A DNA stretch of 64,000 bases from Eurosta solidaginis. Its lineage: Eukaryota; Arthropoda; Insecta; Diptera; Tephritidae. Shown here one piece after another: positions 54,578 to 64,000 of this stretch. Location: contig NC_090322.1 in assembly GCF_040869045.1 (NCBI RefSeq), forward strand, positions 184,821,477-184,885,476, given 5' to 3'. Under the pieces are notes generated by a model, which was not told the DNA's origin, searched no databases, and saw nothing but the letters and a program-made list of their open reading frames with translations. Each line of letters starts with the position of its first letter. The stretch's first letter is position 1. Made by a program: the position numbers and the translations under genes.

Positions 54578-56917
54578 ATGGCGCCCGAGCAGGGACCCGT
54601 CTCCTCAGGCGACTGTGCCAAAACCAACGAGAGCACCAACACTGTAGGAACGGGTTCACCGAACACACAACCAACAATTGGCACAAAAATAAGCGAAACC
54701 ACCACCACCACGCTCAACGTCGACTCTCTAGGCTGGATTTACCTGCTGAAGAAGGAGAGGCTAATCGAAGAATGCAAACGCTACCGAATCTACGCCGAAG
54801 GACATACCGTCACCGAATTGCGCAGCACACTCAGCACATACGTCCGAGACCAACGAAAGCGTAAGTCAACAGAAAATCTGTTGAGAGAGGTAGAGATGGA
54901 GATCGCCGCCGAAGAGGCCCGGCCAGTCACATCTACGCAAAACACCACGCCGGCCGTCACAATCAAAACAATATCCCCCCAGCGCGAGCAGAGCGGCATA
55001 AGTAACACGGAGGTCGTGAATACAGTCCGCCGCTGGGATGTACATTACGCTGGAAGCGACACATTATACGACTTCCTGGAAAGGATTGAGGAACTGGCAG
55101 AATGCTATCTGATTAAGCCAGATCAACTCCTCCCAACCCTTCCAGAGATACTGCGTGGCAAAGCCCTTCAATGGTTCCGCCTGCGAAAACAACAACTACA
55201 CACATGGTCTGACTTCCGCTCCGAAGCCGGAAAATTCTTTCTGCCGAAGCGACACATTAGCCAGCTAAAGGACGCTATCCGCCAAAGAAAACAGACGAGC
55301 AGAGAAAAGGCCAAGGACTATATCCTCGCCCTCCAGACGATGATTCGCCGCCACCCGACTTTGTGCAAAGAAGATCATCTAGAACGCATATACGACGGAC
55401 TACGGGTGGAGTATCGACTTTTTGTGAAGCGGGGCGAGTTCCGAACGATAGAGCAGCTTATGGAGCTCACCGACGAGTACGAACTACTGCGGAGCGAAGA
55501 AGCCAAACAGAGCCGACTGTTAGCACATAGCTTAAGCACAGTAATAATCGAGGAGCTGGAGGAGCAGAATGATCAAATAACAAACTCCCTGTCCACACTC
55601 ACTGACCGTTACGATGCAAGAAACACCTGCTGGCGATGCAAGAAACGCGGCCACCGCCGCTCCCATTGCAACAACAAAAGACGACTTTTTTGTTCTAGAT
55701 GCGGCCGATACGGAACGCTCTCCAGGGATTGTGCATGCTACGGAATGAATCAAAGTAATCCGATAACACCCGCACTATTATCATCCGTAGCCAAAGGGAA
55801 GGGGAACGACGGACGTTTTTACATACAGGTGTCCATCGAAGGATTGATGTGCCGCGCCCTGATCGATACTGGGGCCACCGTGACATACATCAATGAAGCC
55901 GTGAGAAGGCATCTGGAACGACGAAAGATTCCACCGTTATCCAATCGTCGCAACGTGCAACTCGCCGACCAATCATGCATTGCGAACACCCACTCCTACC
56001 CGGTCAAGGTCAAATACAATGATCAAACAGCCAGTACGTTGGTGTCTGTTATCCCTAATTTGGCCGAGAGTGTTATCCTGGGTATGGACTTTTTGGCAAA
56101 GCGCAACGTTACCGTCTCACTGGATGGAAAGCCCCTTACCACAGCCGGTGCAACCAAAGCAAATGCACCCGTAACCCTGCATTACATAACAGAAGCGGAA
56201 CACCTCAACGAAGAGCAAAAGATAGAACACCTAGAGCTCATAGAAACACATCAAAAAGCACCCACACACCTAAAAGGGCCAAACACTGCCGCAGAACACA
56301 GACACAACACAACACTAAAACAAAGTTATTACCCGGCCATCCTCAGCAACAATTGTGAGCAACTCGTCACTAACGCTCCGGCAACGATCCTGGAGTATCA
56401 TAACATCACCCACCGATTTACCAAACCGTGTGCCCCCCACAAAAATCCTACCGAACGCGTTAATCGCGTTATCAAAACAAGGGTGGCACAACGTACGAAA
56501 CAAGACCATCGGAACTGGCAACGGGAATTACCAGAAAAAGCGTTCGCCATAAATACGACCCAACACAAATCAACCGCCGAAATAAATTTTAACCGCAACT
56601 TCGTGGGGCCGAGAGAAGCACGAACAAAATATGCCATGCCCGAGGAACCGCCTCCATTCGACGCAGTACCGTGGCCCGCAAAAAAGCCACGAATACTGGA
56701 CGCTAAAATATTCTGGAACCCGCCATTAATAGCCGGCCATCTAAACGCCATCGTATGCGACAAACCAACCGCTGGTGACACTATACCGTATGTACCAAAC
56801 CGAGAGCCACACGATACTATTGATGGAAACCACGCCCAGACTTCTTTGCCCGGACTATGGCTAAATCGCAAAAAGGGTGTAACACGGCGCGTAGGGTGGA
56901 CGAAGATCACGCCATAA
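54578..56917 (+). CDS. Gag-protease-truncated integrase fusion of the LTR element
   Basis: A 779-codon frame starting at ATG 54578, inside the primer site. Residues ~51-90 look like a SAP-type DNA-binding helix pair (LIEECKRYRIYAEGHTVTEL). ~150-310 is a retrotransposon Gag core (LPEILRGKALQWFRLRKQQ). ~351-390 has two zinc knuckles: CWRCKKRGHRRSHC is complete, CSRCGRYGTLSRDC has Thr for His. ~420-520 is an aspartic protease with ALIDTGATVTYI (D430) and SVILGMDFLAKRNV. Reverse transcriptase and RNase H are missing. After a short linker, ~590-690 is integrase C-terminal core: SNNCEQLVTN (Asn where the second catalytic Asp is expected) and NPTERVNRVIKT with the Glu. The frame stays open across the deletion. 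It probably supplies Gag and protease; integration must be in trans. Confidence 0.88.
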   Translation: MAPEQGPVSSGDCAKTNESTNTVGTGSPNTQPTIGTKISETTTTTLNVDSLGWIYLLKKERLIEECKRYRIYAEGHTVTELRSTLSTYVRDQRKRKSTENLLREVEMEIAAEEARPVTSTQNTTPAVTIKTISPQREQSGISNTEVVNTVRRWDVHYAGSDTLYDFLERIEELAECYLIKPDQLLPTLPEILRGKALQWFRLRKQQLHTWSDFRSEAGKFFLPKRHISQLKDAIRQRKQTSREKAKDYILALQTMIRRHPTLCKEDHLERIYDGLRVEYRLFVKRGEFRTIEQLMELTDEYELLRSEEAKQSRLLAHSLSTVIIEELEEQNDQITNSLSTLTDRYDARNTCWRCKKRGHRRSHCNNKRRLFCSRCGRYGTLSRDCACYGMNQSNPITPALLSSVAKGKGNDGRFYIQVSIEGLMCRALIDTGATVTYINEAVRRHLERRKIPPLSNRRNVQLADQSCIANTHSYPVKVKYNDQTASTLVSVIPNLAESVILGMDFLAKRNVTVSLDGKPLTTAGATKANAPVTLHYITEAEHLNEEQKIEHLELIETHQKAPTHLKGPNTAAEHRHNTTLKQSYYPAILSNNCEQLVTNAPATILEYHNITHRFTKPCAPHKNPTERVNRVIKTRVAQRTKQDHRNWQRELPEKAFAINTTQHKSTAEINFNRNFVGPREARTKYAMPEEPPPFDAVPWPAKKPRILDAKIFWNPPLIAGHLNAIVCDKPTAGDTIPYVPNREPHDTIDGNHAQTSLPGLWLNRKKGVTRRVGWTKITP
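54579..54596 (+). other. Primer binding site (tRNA-Lys type)
   Basis: TGGCGCCCGAGCAGGGAC lies two or three bases after the 5' LTR. Its TGGCGCCC start and overall form fit the 3' end of tRNA-Lys. The site overlaps the first codons of the long open frame. Confidence 0.85.
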
Positions 56918-57340
56918 TCAAGCTGAAAGAACACTACAAGATGGTACGATTCGCTGGCTGAGGAGAAGCAATATCCGACCTAGTTTGATAAGTTTTCTAT
57001 ACATCAAATGTAAATACCTTAATTTTGAAATGTAAATTGAAATTGTAATATAAAAACGTACATATGTATATACCTTAATCTTGAAATGTAAATTTAAAAT
57101 GAATTTCTACTTGCAATGTAAATTTAAACACAAATGAAATGTACACATTATTGTTGAAAAAAGAAGAAAAAAAAAAAAAAAATCAATCAATCATAATAAT
57201 AAAAACATCAACGAACACATATACACACATGTCGGCCGAGCCATCGGATTCAACCGATGATAAAACATACCTGGGCTCTGCCCATTGTAGTTCAGGCCTC
57301 CGCGCAAAAACCCTGGAATACCACAACCTTTCGTCCGCCG
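56918..57340 (+). other. Non-coding region between ORF and PPT
   Basis: AT-rich, with repeated GAAATGTAAATT words (56998-57130), an A run at 57167-57182 and then CG-richer sequence up to the PPT. A 73-codon frame from 57139 starting in the A-rich part has no family features. No env-like coding region. Confidence 0.6.
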
Positions 57341-57354
57341 AAGTAGGAGGGGGA
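57341..57354 (+). other. Polypurine tract
   Basis: AAGTAGGAGGGGGA immediately before C and the 3' LTR start TGTAAC; the expected plus-strand primer for an LTR element. Confidence 0.8.
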
Positions 57355-57355
57355 C

Positions 57356-58809
57356 TGTAACGTAGCAAATGCTACGCCACAATATCTATTTTCTATTTAG
57401 CGCCCACCCCTAACATCATATTTTCCATTTACTGCCCACCCCTAGTAGTGTATGTACCGACATACATATATACATACATACCGGCCCAGCAACCATCGCG
57501 CAAGCACAAAGCAAGCCAGCGATGGTGAACGCACAATGCTTGGGAATTTTCATTCGTGGCGCGCTGTGCGCGACAATACGAGCATAATTCCCAACGTGTT
57601 CATAGTTACCTATGAATAAGATGATTGGCCGGAATACACCAGGCACACTTCGCCGTAGGTAAGTGAAGTGCGTTTCGGCCGTCACTGGCGGTCGACAAGG
57701 GGTGCCCTTTGGGTTAGGAGGGTGCGTTACAAGGTCGGTTCCACCGATGGTACGCCCCCCCTGCCTTTCGGACACCCCGCAGGTTTACCCACATTTCCGG
57801 TGAGTAAGACGGGATTCACACCCCTTATTACTCATCGCAAAGGTAATGCACGAGCAGCCTTCTCGGGTAGGAAGGAAACCCGTCCCAACGCCATTGGCGG
57901 GGAGGATTTCCCCACTACTCTAGTAGACTGCTCGAGCCAATATAAATACATTGTAGGGACTCCCTTTGGGTCGAGGGGGGTAAAGTTACAAGGTCGGTTC
58001 TGCCGATGGTACTACCCCCAGGCCTATTGGGCAGCCTTACCCATATTCCAGGGACTCCCTTCGGGTCGAGGGGGGTAAAGTTACAAGGTCGGTTCTGCCG
58101 ATGGTACTTCCCCCTGGCCTATTGGGCAACCCTAATATTTTGCTATCATCTCCTCTGAGTAAGACGGAACTCACCCCCCCTATTACTCAGAGGAAGGGTA
58201 ATGCACGGATATACGGCTCAGGTAAGAGGGGAACACTTCCCAACGCCTGCGGCGGGACAAACTCCCCTACTACCCTAGCCGAATACCCGAGCCAATATAT
58301 TGTAGTTAGTAAGCCTCATACTAATATAGACACTTCGCCGTAGGTACATCACCACGATCCCGATCCTCGGACATCCCATCCCGAAGTCTAGCCACCACCG
58401 TCGTCAAAGCTATTTGGTGAGAGCAACCGTCACTCAGTACTCTCTCTTCGGGCGTGATCCTAACTACCGCCGTCATTACTACCGCCGTTAGTACCTCTTA
58501 GCGAGAGCCACCGTCGTCTTCACCATCTCAGCCACCGCTAAGCTAGCACTCTATCTCCATCTCTCTGTGGAGAGCCGTCGTCCTTGGATTACACTATATT
58601 GTCAGCGACACTACCCAGTGAACATCTCTCTCTCTCTCTCCCCTGGATTCAAGGTTGTGGATATTTTAGCCCGAGAGCCGCGTGTGTGTGTGTGTTCGAA
58701 ATCAAAACACTAATTCACTGTGTATTTATTTAGGTGGGGGAAGTGGGACCTCCATCCGACTCTGGATTGACTTGAGCATACCTCAGCCTTTGACCAAACC
58801 CACCTCATA
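57356..58809 (+). repeat. 3' LTR
   Basis: 1454 bp, uninterrupted. It supplies the empty-site sequence for the MITE in the 5' LTR. It ends CCCACCTCATA followed by the flank AGCACAC. The tandem pair and TATA-like box are at equivalent positions to the 5' LTR. Confidence 0.93.
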
Positions 58810-59482
58810 AGCACACAAAATGGGAAAACAATAAAAAACTAGTTTTTCAGTTATCAATATAAAACGAAAAAACCCTTTTTTGAATTTACTGTATAAAAAA
58901 TTATGAGATACCGGGACAGCTATTTATCGGGTACAATTTTGCAACTTCTCGTCCAAGCGAAATGCAAAGTTGCGCCCTCTTGTTGCAAAAGTTTTGCTTG
59001 AACGAACAGGATTTTTCCAAAGTTAGTAACATTTTGTTCAAGTTTTATGAATTTTCACTCACGCGAACGAATCTAATGAGATAATAAAAAAAACATAATT
59101 TTTTAATGTTTGCGATAACATAAAAGTTTGAGTTGTTTTGGAATCGTTTCAACTTAAAGTGTTACGAAAATTAAACTTGCGGAATTACATATAAAGTAAC
59201 TCCAGTGGTGAATTACCTTCCTGCGATTTGATTCTTTACTTTTCTATAACTTACAAGTTTTTTTTTTAAAATGTTACGTCAAACATTTATACTACAAGTT
59301 TTGTTCGAAACAATCAAGTCTGGCAACTACATGCGAGAGCAGAAATTGAGAATGAGCTGAGCTGCAACTGAAAGAATTGAAAATCAGTTTTGTGACTACT
59401 ATTTTCATTTCTATATTCATATGTATGTATATGTAGCAAGCACGCGTATTTATGTATTCACATATTTACGTATTTATATGGC

Positions 59483-59827
59483 GGCCGCCGTGGTGTGATG
59501 GTAGCGTGCTCCGCCTACCACACCGAAGACCCTGCGTTCGCAACCCGGGCAAAGCAACATCAACATTTTAGAAACAAGCTTTTCAATTAGAAGAAACATT
59601 TTGTAAGCCTCTCGGCAGTGTTCGGCAAGCACTACGAGTGTATTTCTGCCATGAAATGCTCTCAGTGAAAACTCATGTGCCTTGCAGATGCCGTTCGGAG
59701 TCGGAATAAAACAAGTAGGTCCCGTCCCGCCAATTTGAAAGAAAAATTAAAAAGGAGGACGACGCAATTTGGAAGAGAGGTTCGGCCTAAAATCTCATCG
59801 GAGGTTATCGCGCCTTACATTTATTTA
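59483..59827 (+). mobile_element. tRNA-derived SINE, copy 3
   Basis: Flanked by TTTATATGGC (59473-59482) and TTTGTATGGC (59828-59837), a 10-bp duplication with one change. A-box region intact; B-box arm is GCGTTCGCAACCCGGG, with changes. A ~15-bp deletion removes GCGGGGTCGCCC-type sequence near 59607. It sits inside the TIR element 52439-60029. Confidence 0.88.
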
Positions 59828-60039
59828 TTTGTATGGCATTATAGGTACTTTCATACAAAGCTGTCGCGGCAACTTTTTTTGTTCATTTGACTACTAAAAC
59901 GGTCAATTAGGGATCAACGATTTCTGCACAGTTGATTCAATATCTTGTTGAGATGGATAAAAATTTACAGAAATTTCGGTTGAATTGGCCCGTATTTCGG
60001 TTGATTTTAGCAGTATTTTTCTTTCAGTGAACAAACAGC

Positions 60040-60416
60040 ATAGTGATGCTAATATTTACCACAATACGATAGGACGAGCACATGCCTACAGATTGGAATT
60101 TGGGTGCTTTCTGTGTAATTCACAAGAAATTATAACTCTAGCAGCATATCTAAACCGCGATGGTTCAATCTATTATAACAGAGTAAAATTGCTGTCGTAT
60201 GCTGACGGTATTGATATAATAGGATCTAAAACACGTGCCCTCCGTTGTGCCTTCTCTGGATTGGATAAATAGGCAGAAAAAGTGAATTTGGCGCTAAATG
60301 AGAACAACACAAAGAACTTGCTGTCACCTAAAAACGAATCGGCGCATTCGAACCTTGGCACAAACGTCACTGCTGGCGGATATAAATTCGAGACTGTGAA
60401 GTTCTTCGCGTATCTG
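60040..60416 (+). pseudogene. RTE-like LINE, RT palm region
   Basis: SIYYNRVKLLSYADGIDIIG (60167-60226) shows the RT palm with YADG where YADD is expected, so one catalytic Asp is lost. CAFSGLDK, a TAG at ~60272, then AEKVNLALNENNTKNLLSPK, AGGYKFETVKFFAYL and a stop follow. It is colinear with the fragment at 51777-52092 and similar to the minus-strand copy at 18314-18790. Confidence 0.85.
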
Positions 60417-60599
60417 TGAATTTTTTTTGCCCAGAGGTGCTACCTGTTAGGAATCATAAACGATATCGAAAAAAGACGACATGGAACTTGCTTGGACTGT
60501 TGAAGAGAAAAGTTTTTCGAGAAATTCCGAAGGAAAGAAACGGGTTTATGAAAGACAAAATTAAAAGCGTTTGTGAAAAGACAAAATTAAAAGTGATAG

Positions 60600-61450
60600 A
60601 AGAAAATTGTACTCTTCCTTCTATATGCTATTCTGCACATTCCATCTGCAGATTTGATGGCGATGAACATTGCGTTTACAACTGCAGCGAAATGGACAGA
60701 CTACCTAGTTTCCTACCTGCACTTCGATGGGTTTCTCAGAGCCACGATAGATGTGAAAGGTTGCCCCCTGGCAAGTAAAATGGCAGACGGGGGGATTCAC
60801 GTGTATACCGATGCTTCCAAAGTAATACAAGGACTATAGTATGCGTTATACTGCGCAGATTCTGAAATAAACAAATCCTGCAAGCTAGTCACTGTTTTGT
60901 TTTTAGGCGGAAGTAGTAGCGGTGATTAAAGCAGTAGAAACACTGGAGGAAAATAGCTAAAATTTTAAATTTTTCACAGACAGCCAAGTAGCAATTTAGG
61001 CTATAATCTCTCATAGCACAGCACCTAAAAGTGTGCTTGAGTGTAGGACATCCCTAGCAAGAGTGGATATAGGGGGATAGATACATCAATATTTGGTACT
61101 TGGGCATATGGAAACGAAAAAGCGAATAAGTTAGCTAGACAGAGCGCATCGCTGGATGCTCAAATCAGACTAAGTGAGATTAAAAGAAGGCAAGAGCTGC
61201 AAATGATCAACCAAGTAAGAAAGGCGTGGAACCAACCTTAGATTAACAAAGTTGTACTACCTTCGGCATCATGTACTTTCACAATAGGCCTTGGTAGCTA
61301 TAGAAAATGTAGGAAGTGTGGTTTAAAGGAGGAAACGATCGAGCATGCCTTCTGCGCGTCCCATGTGCTCGCAAGGCTAAGACTATGGACTCATTCATGA
61401 TGTCCTCAAGGAGCAGCCAGCTCAACCTAGCTCATTTGAAGAAGTAGAGA
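60600..61450 (+). pseudogene. RNase H-bearing LINE, RNase H to 3' end
   Basis: AMNIAFTTAAKWTDYLVSYL and IHVYTDASKVIQGL (first RNase H Asp in YTDAS) at about 60658-60837, then ADSEINKSC, a damaged KAVETLEEN, FFTDSQ, and ANKLARQSASLDAQIRLSEI, KRRQELQMINQVRKAWNQ (about 61120-61240). The cysteine tail (CRKCGLKEETIEHAF-like, 61305-61350) and the 3' words GACTATGGACTCATTCATG and CAGCTCAACCTAGCTC end it. Several stops and frameshifts. Confidence 0.8.
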
Positions 61451-62612
61451 TAGCGAGTCCCTCCCGAGGACCAACCCGCCAAAGGTTCGACCAAAGTTTA
61501 GCTCAATTTAATAAATATGGTTACAAATTAAATCTCAGCAAAGCATGTTTTTAAACTCTCCCGCCTAGAACATACTTATTGTGTCGAGGTACATTATTGT
61601 TTGCTATATTAAAGTACACATAGCAAAGGAGTACAGCGGGGCAACTGAAGCAATACTATGTAAAAATTGAAGATAATGTTCATTTAAATTTATAAAAAGG
61701 TTTTATACAAAACGAGAAATTTATTCGGATCCCACAGAAATTTTCCCAATTCAAACAAATTTTTTTAGGAAGTGCCCCTCTATTTAGGTAATTTTTTCTT
61801 AAGCTGTACTTACATTTATATTTGCACTCGACTCGATTGCATGTCAAATCATTTGTTCCTTTGCAACATACCCCACTAAAATGTGTAGAATATAAGAGCG
61901 GCTAAAGCAATTTTCGAGTAAAATTTTTGATATCCAAATATACTTGGAAATCGCGTCTAAATAACACTTTATTTTTTAATTTAATATTTTATATAACACT
62001 TTCACTTTAGCACTATTCACTTTAAATTCTACCGTAAAACTACCTCACTCAAGTACTTTTTTAGCGACGACCTGCTCAGGTGCATCGACCGCACGATTTT
62101 GTTTCCGTTATCCCGAAGCGTCGGCATGTATAAAAGGTATTTAAGCGAAGTGTTTGATAATCACAGAGCATTGTATGATTGATTCGTGCTGGTGGGCGGT
62201 TACTGCTGTACCTGCCTGTTTGTATGTATGTCTGCATATGCAATGCAATGCCGGCATACACCCACTGTTATATGAGTACATACTTATATATATGTATGTT
62301 TGCTTATAATTCGAATTGAATGCAGGCGTACATACTTTTGTGTTTACTTTTATTCTGAATCCCTGCATACGTTAGTAAAGTAGTAAATAACTTTCATTTA
62401 CCCCACATAACCAAACTTAGCTAGCACCTTTATAACTATTGTCCGCCTCTATAAAACCGTAAGTTTGAAAAAAACTGTGTTTGCTTGATCTCAATTGATG
62501 ATCGTTTTTCGGATAGCTAAATAGGAAGCTGGTATAATAGCTGCGACCCAGGTCGCCAAAGTAGCTAATGGAAAGGCGTTTGATACCGTTTCTACTTGTT
62601 TATAAAATCAAC
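61451..62612. other. No gene recognised
   Basis: About 1.15 kb, AT-rich; ATATGTATGT-type runs near 62220-62300. No family content recognised. Confidence 0.5.
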
Positions 62613-64000
62613 CAGTAAGGAAGGTTAAGTTCGGGTGTAAGCGAACATTACATACTCAGTTGAGAGCTATGGAAACAAAATAAGGGAAAATCACTATGTA
62701 GGAAAATGAACCTATGGTAACCCTGGAATGTGTAGTTTGTACGATATGGGTATCAAATGAAAGGTGTTAATGAATATTTTAAAAGGGAGTAAGCCTTAGC
62801 TCTATAGGGGGCCGCCTTTTCGGGATATCGTTATAAAGGTGGACCAGTGGTGACTCTATAATGTGTTTGTACAATATGGTTGTCAAATTAAAGGTATTAA
62901 TAAGAATTTTAAAAGGGAGTTGTGGTAGTTGTATACGTGAAGGCGTTTTCGAGATTTCGACCAAAATGTAGACCAGGGTGACCCAGAACATCATCTGTCG
63001 GGCACCGCTAATTTATTTATATATGTAATACCAGGAACAGTATTCCTGCCGTGATTCCAAGGGCTTTCGATTTCGCCCTGCAGAACTTTTTCATTTTCTT
63101 CTACTTAATATGGTAAGTGTCACACCCATTTAACAAAGTTTTTTTCTAAAGTTATATTTTGTGTCAATAAACCAATGCAATTACCATGTTTCATCCCATT
63201 TTTCGTATTTGGTATAGAATTATGGCATTTTTTTCATTTTTCGTAATTTTCGAAATCGAAAAAGTGGGCGTGGTCATAGTCGGATTTCGGCCATTTTTTA
63301 TACCAATACAAAGTGTGTTCAGATAATAATGTGAACTGAGTTTAGTAAAGATATATCGATTTTTGCTCAAGTTATCGTGTTAACGGCCGAGCGGAAGGAC
63401 AGACGATCTACTGTGTATAAAAACTGGGCGTGGCTTCAACCGATTTCGCCCTTTTTCACAGAAAACAGATATCTTCCTAGAATTTAAGCCCCTACCAAAT
63501 TTCACAAGATTGGTAAATATTTGTTCGACTTATGGCATTAAATGTATCTTAGGCAAATCAAATGAAAAAGGGCGGAGCTACGCCCATTTTGAAATTTTCT
63601 TTTATTTTTGTATTTTGTTGCACTATATCATTACTGGAGTTGAATGTTGACATAATTTACTTATATACTGTATAGATTTTAAATTTTTTGTAAAAATTTC
63701 ACTTTAAAAAAATTTTTTTTTAAAGTGGGCGGGTTCGTTCTCCGATTTTGCTAATTTTTATTAAGCATACATACAGTAATACAAGTAACGTTCCTGCTAA
63801 ATTTCATTATGATATCTTCCACGACTGCCAAATTACAGCTTGCAAAACTTATAAATTACCTTCTTTTAAAAGTGGGCGGTGCCACGCCCATTGTCCAAGG
63901 TTTTACTTATTTTCTATTCTGCGTCATAAGTTCAACCCACGTACCAAGTTCCATCGCTTTATCCCTCTTTGGTAATGAATTATTGCACTTTTTCAATTTT
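62613..64000 (+). mobile_element. HINE/DINE-1-like element, copy H (3' end outside window)
   Basis: Starts CAGTAAGGAAGGTTAAG; the stem-loop is GTTCGG-GTGTAA-GCGAAC (one stem mismatch), sub-terminal repeat TACTCAGTTGAGAGCT at 62652. Only two or three minisatellite units (62715-62985), then GTCGGGCACCGCTAAT at ~62997 and the body with its CGTGG-type boxes (63268, 63427, 63572, 63726, 63873). The window ends before the GGAC tract. Confidence 0.88.

Larger units (their letters stand above)
52765..58809 (+). mobile_element. Non-autonomous Ty3/gypsy-type LTR retrotransposon
   Basis: Two LTRs of ~1454 bp (the left one enlarged by a 351-bp insertion), a PBS, one long open frame, a PPT, and AAGCA (or AGCA) duplicated at both flanks. 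By eye the LTRs differ at about a dozen positions, under 1%, so it is a recent insertion. Long LTRs, TGTAAC start and a tRNA-Lys-type primer site recall Osvaldo/Ulysses-like elements; this placement is inference. Reverse transcriptase and RNase H are absent. Confidence 0.93.
52439..60029. mobile_element. ~1.2-kb TIR element split by an LTR retrotransposon and a SINE
   Basis: CACTGAAAGAAATGGTGCTA at 52439 is answered by the inverse ending at 60029 (TAGCAGTATTTTTCTTTCAG then TG). The match continues as TGCTA, AAAA and CAAC words for about 40 bp. Subtracting the LTR element and SINE leaves about 1.2 kb of AT-rich non-coding sequence. No target duplication is visible, so the superfamily is open. 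Confidence 0.5.

Noticed and set aside
57139..57360. Possible env-like remnant after the retrotransposon frame
   Set aside because: Only 73 codons, starting in an A-rich tract, with no signal peptide or membrane segment.

Overview
This window looks like repeat-dense, non-coding DNA from a higher fly. I favour a tephritid-like schizophoran, judging from the style of the repeat families as I remember them; nothing here proves the species. The sequence is AT-rich. It holds no host gene I can support, no tRNA or rRNA gene and no CRISPR array. Almost everything recognisable is transposon-derived. Open frames outside the elements are short and lack family features.

The dominant component is one large non-coding family (copies A-H: 1-1664, 6555-7766, 24474-27068, 27070-29500, 29787-31698, 41891-45535, 47846-49537, 62613-64000). 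A full copy has a 5' stem-loop, sub-terminal inverted repeats, a central ~128-bp minisatellite, a body with a GTGGGCGTGG-type box about every 150 bp, a GGAC-type microsatellite and a 3' stem-loop. This architecture matches the Drosophila INE-1/DINE-1 (Helentron-associated, 'HINE') elements. A second HINE-like element with its own ~155-bp array lies at 10016-10998. Two short canonical Helitrons (1880-2474, 33878-34922) carry a related minisatellite. A degenerate Helitron helicase (7866-9490, minus) ends exactly where copy B begins.

Other elements: a tRNA-derived SINE family (three good and four decayed copies); four kinds of LINE remnant, namely a Jockey/CR1-type copy at 19350-22060, an RNase H-bearing LINE in five fragments, an 'endonuclease-reverse transcriptase' (RTE-like) LINE in four fragments, and a short LINE at 13649-14188 with poly(A) and an 11-bp target duplication; two copies of a LINE-type 3' UTR; a hAT element with an 8-bp duplication (45770-46560); a foldback element (16480-17177); smaller inverted-repeat elements; and CGATA/TATCG-rich repeats.

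The most structured region is 51.7-61.4 kb. An old LINE is split by a TIR element (52439-60029). That element contains a young Ty3/gypsy-type LTR retrotransposon (52765-58809), whose left LTR in turn carries a 351-bp hAT-like MITE. A SINE sits in the same TIR element. The LTR element has lost reverse transcriptase and RNase H but keeps one 779-codon open frame joining gag, protease and part of integrase.

The elements interact as substrates and hosts of each other, not as a pathway. I found no new gene system. The most promising unexplained signals are the ~150-bp periodic box array in the HINE body, the Helitron-like terminus shared between HINE copies and the helicase-bearing Helitron, and the gag-protease-integrase fused frame.
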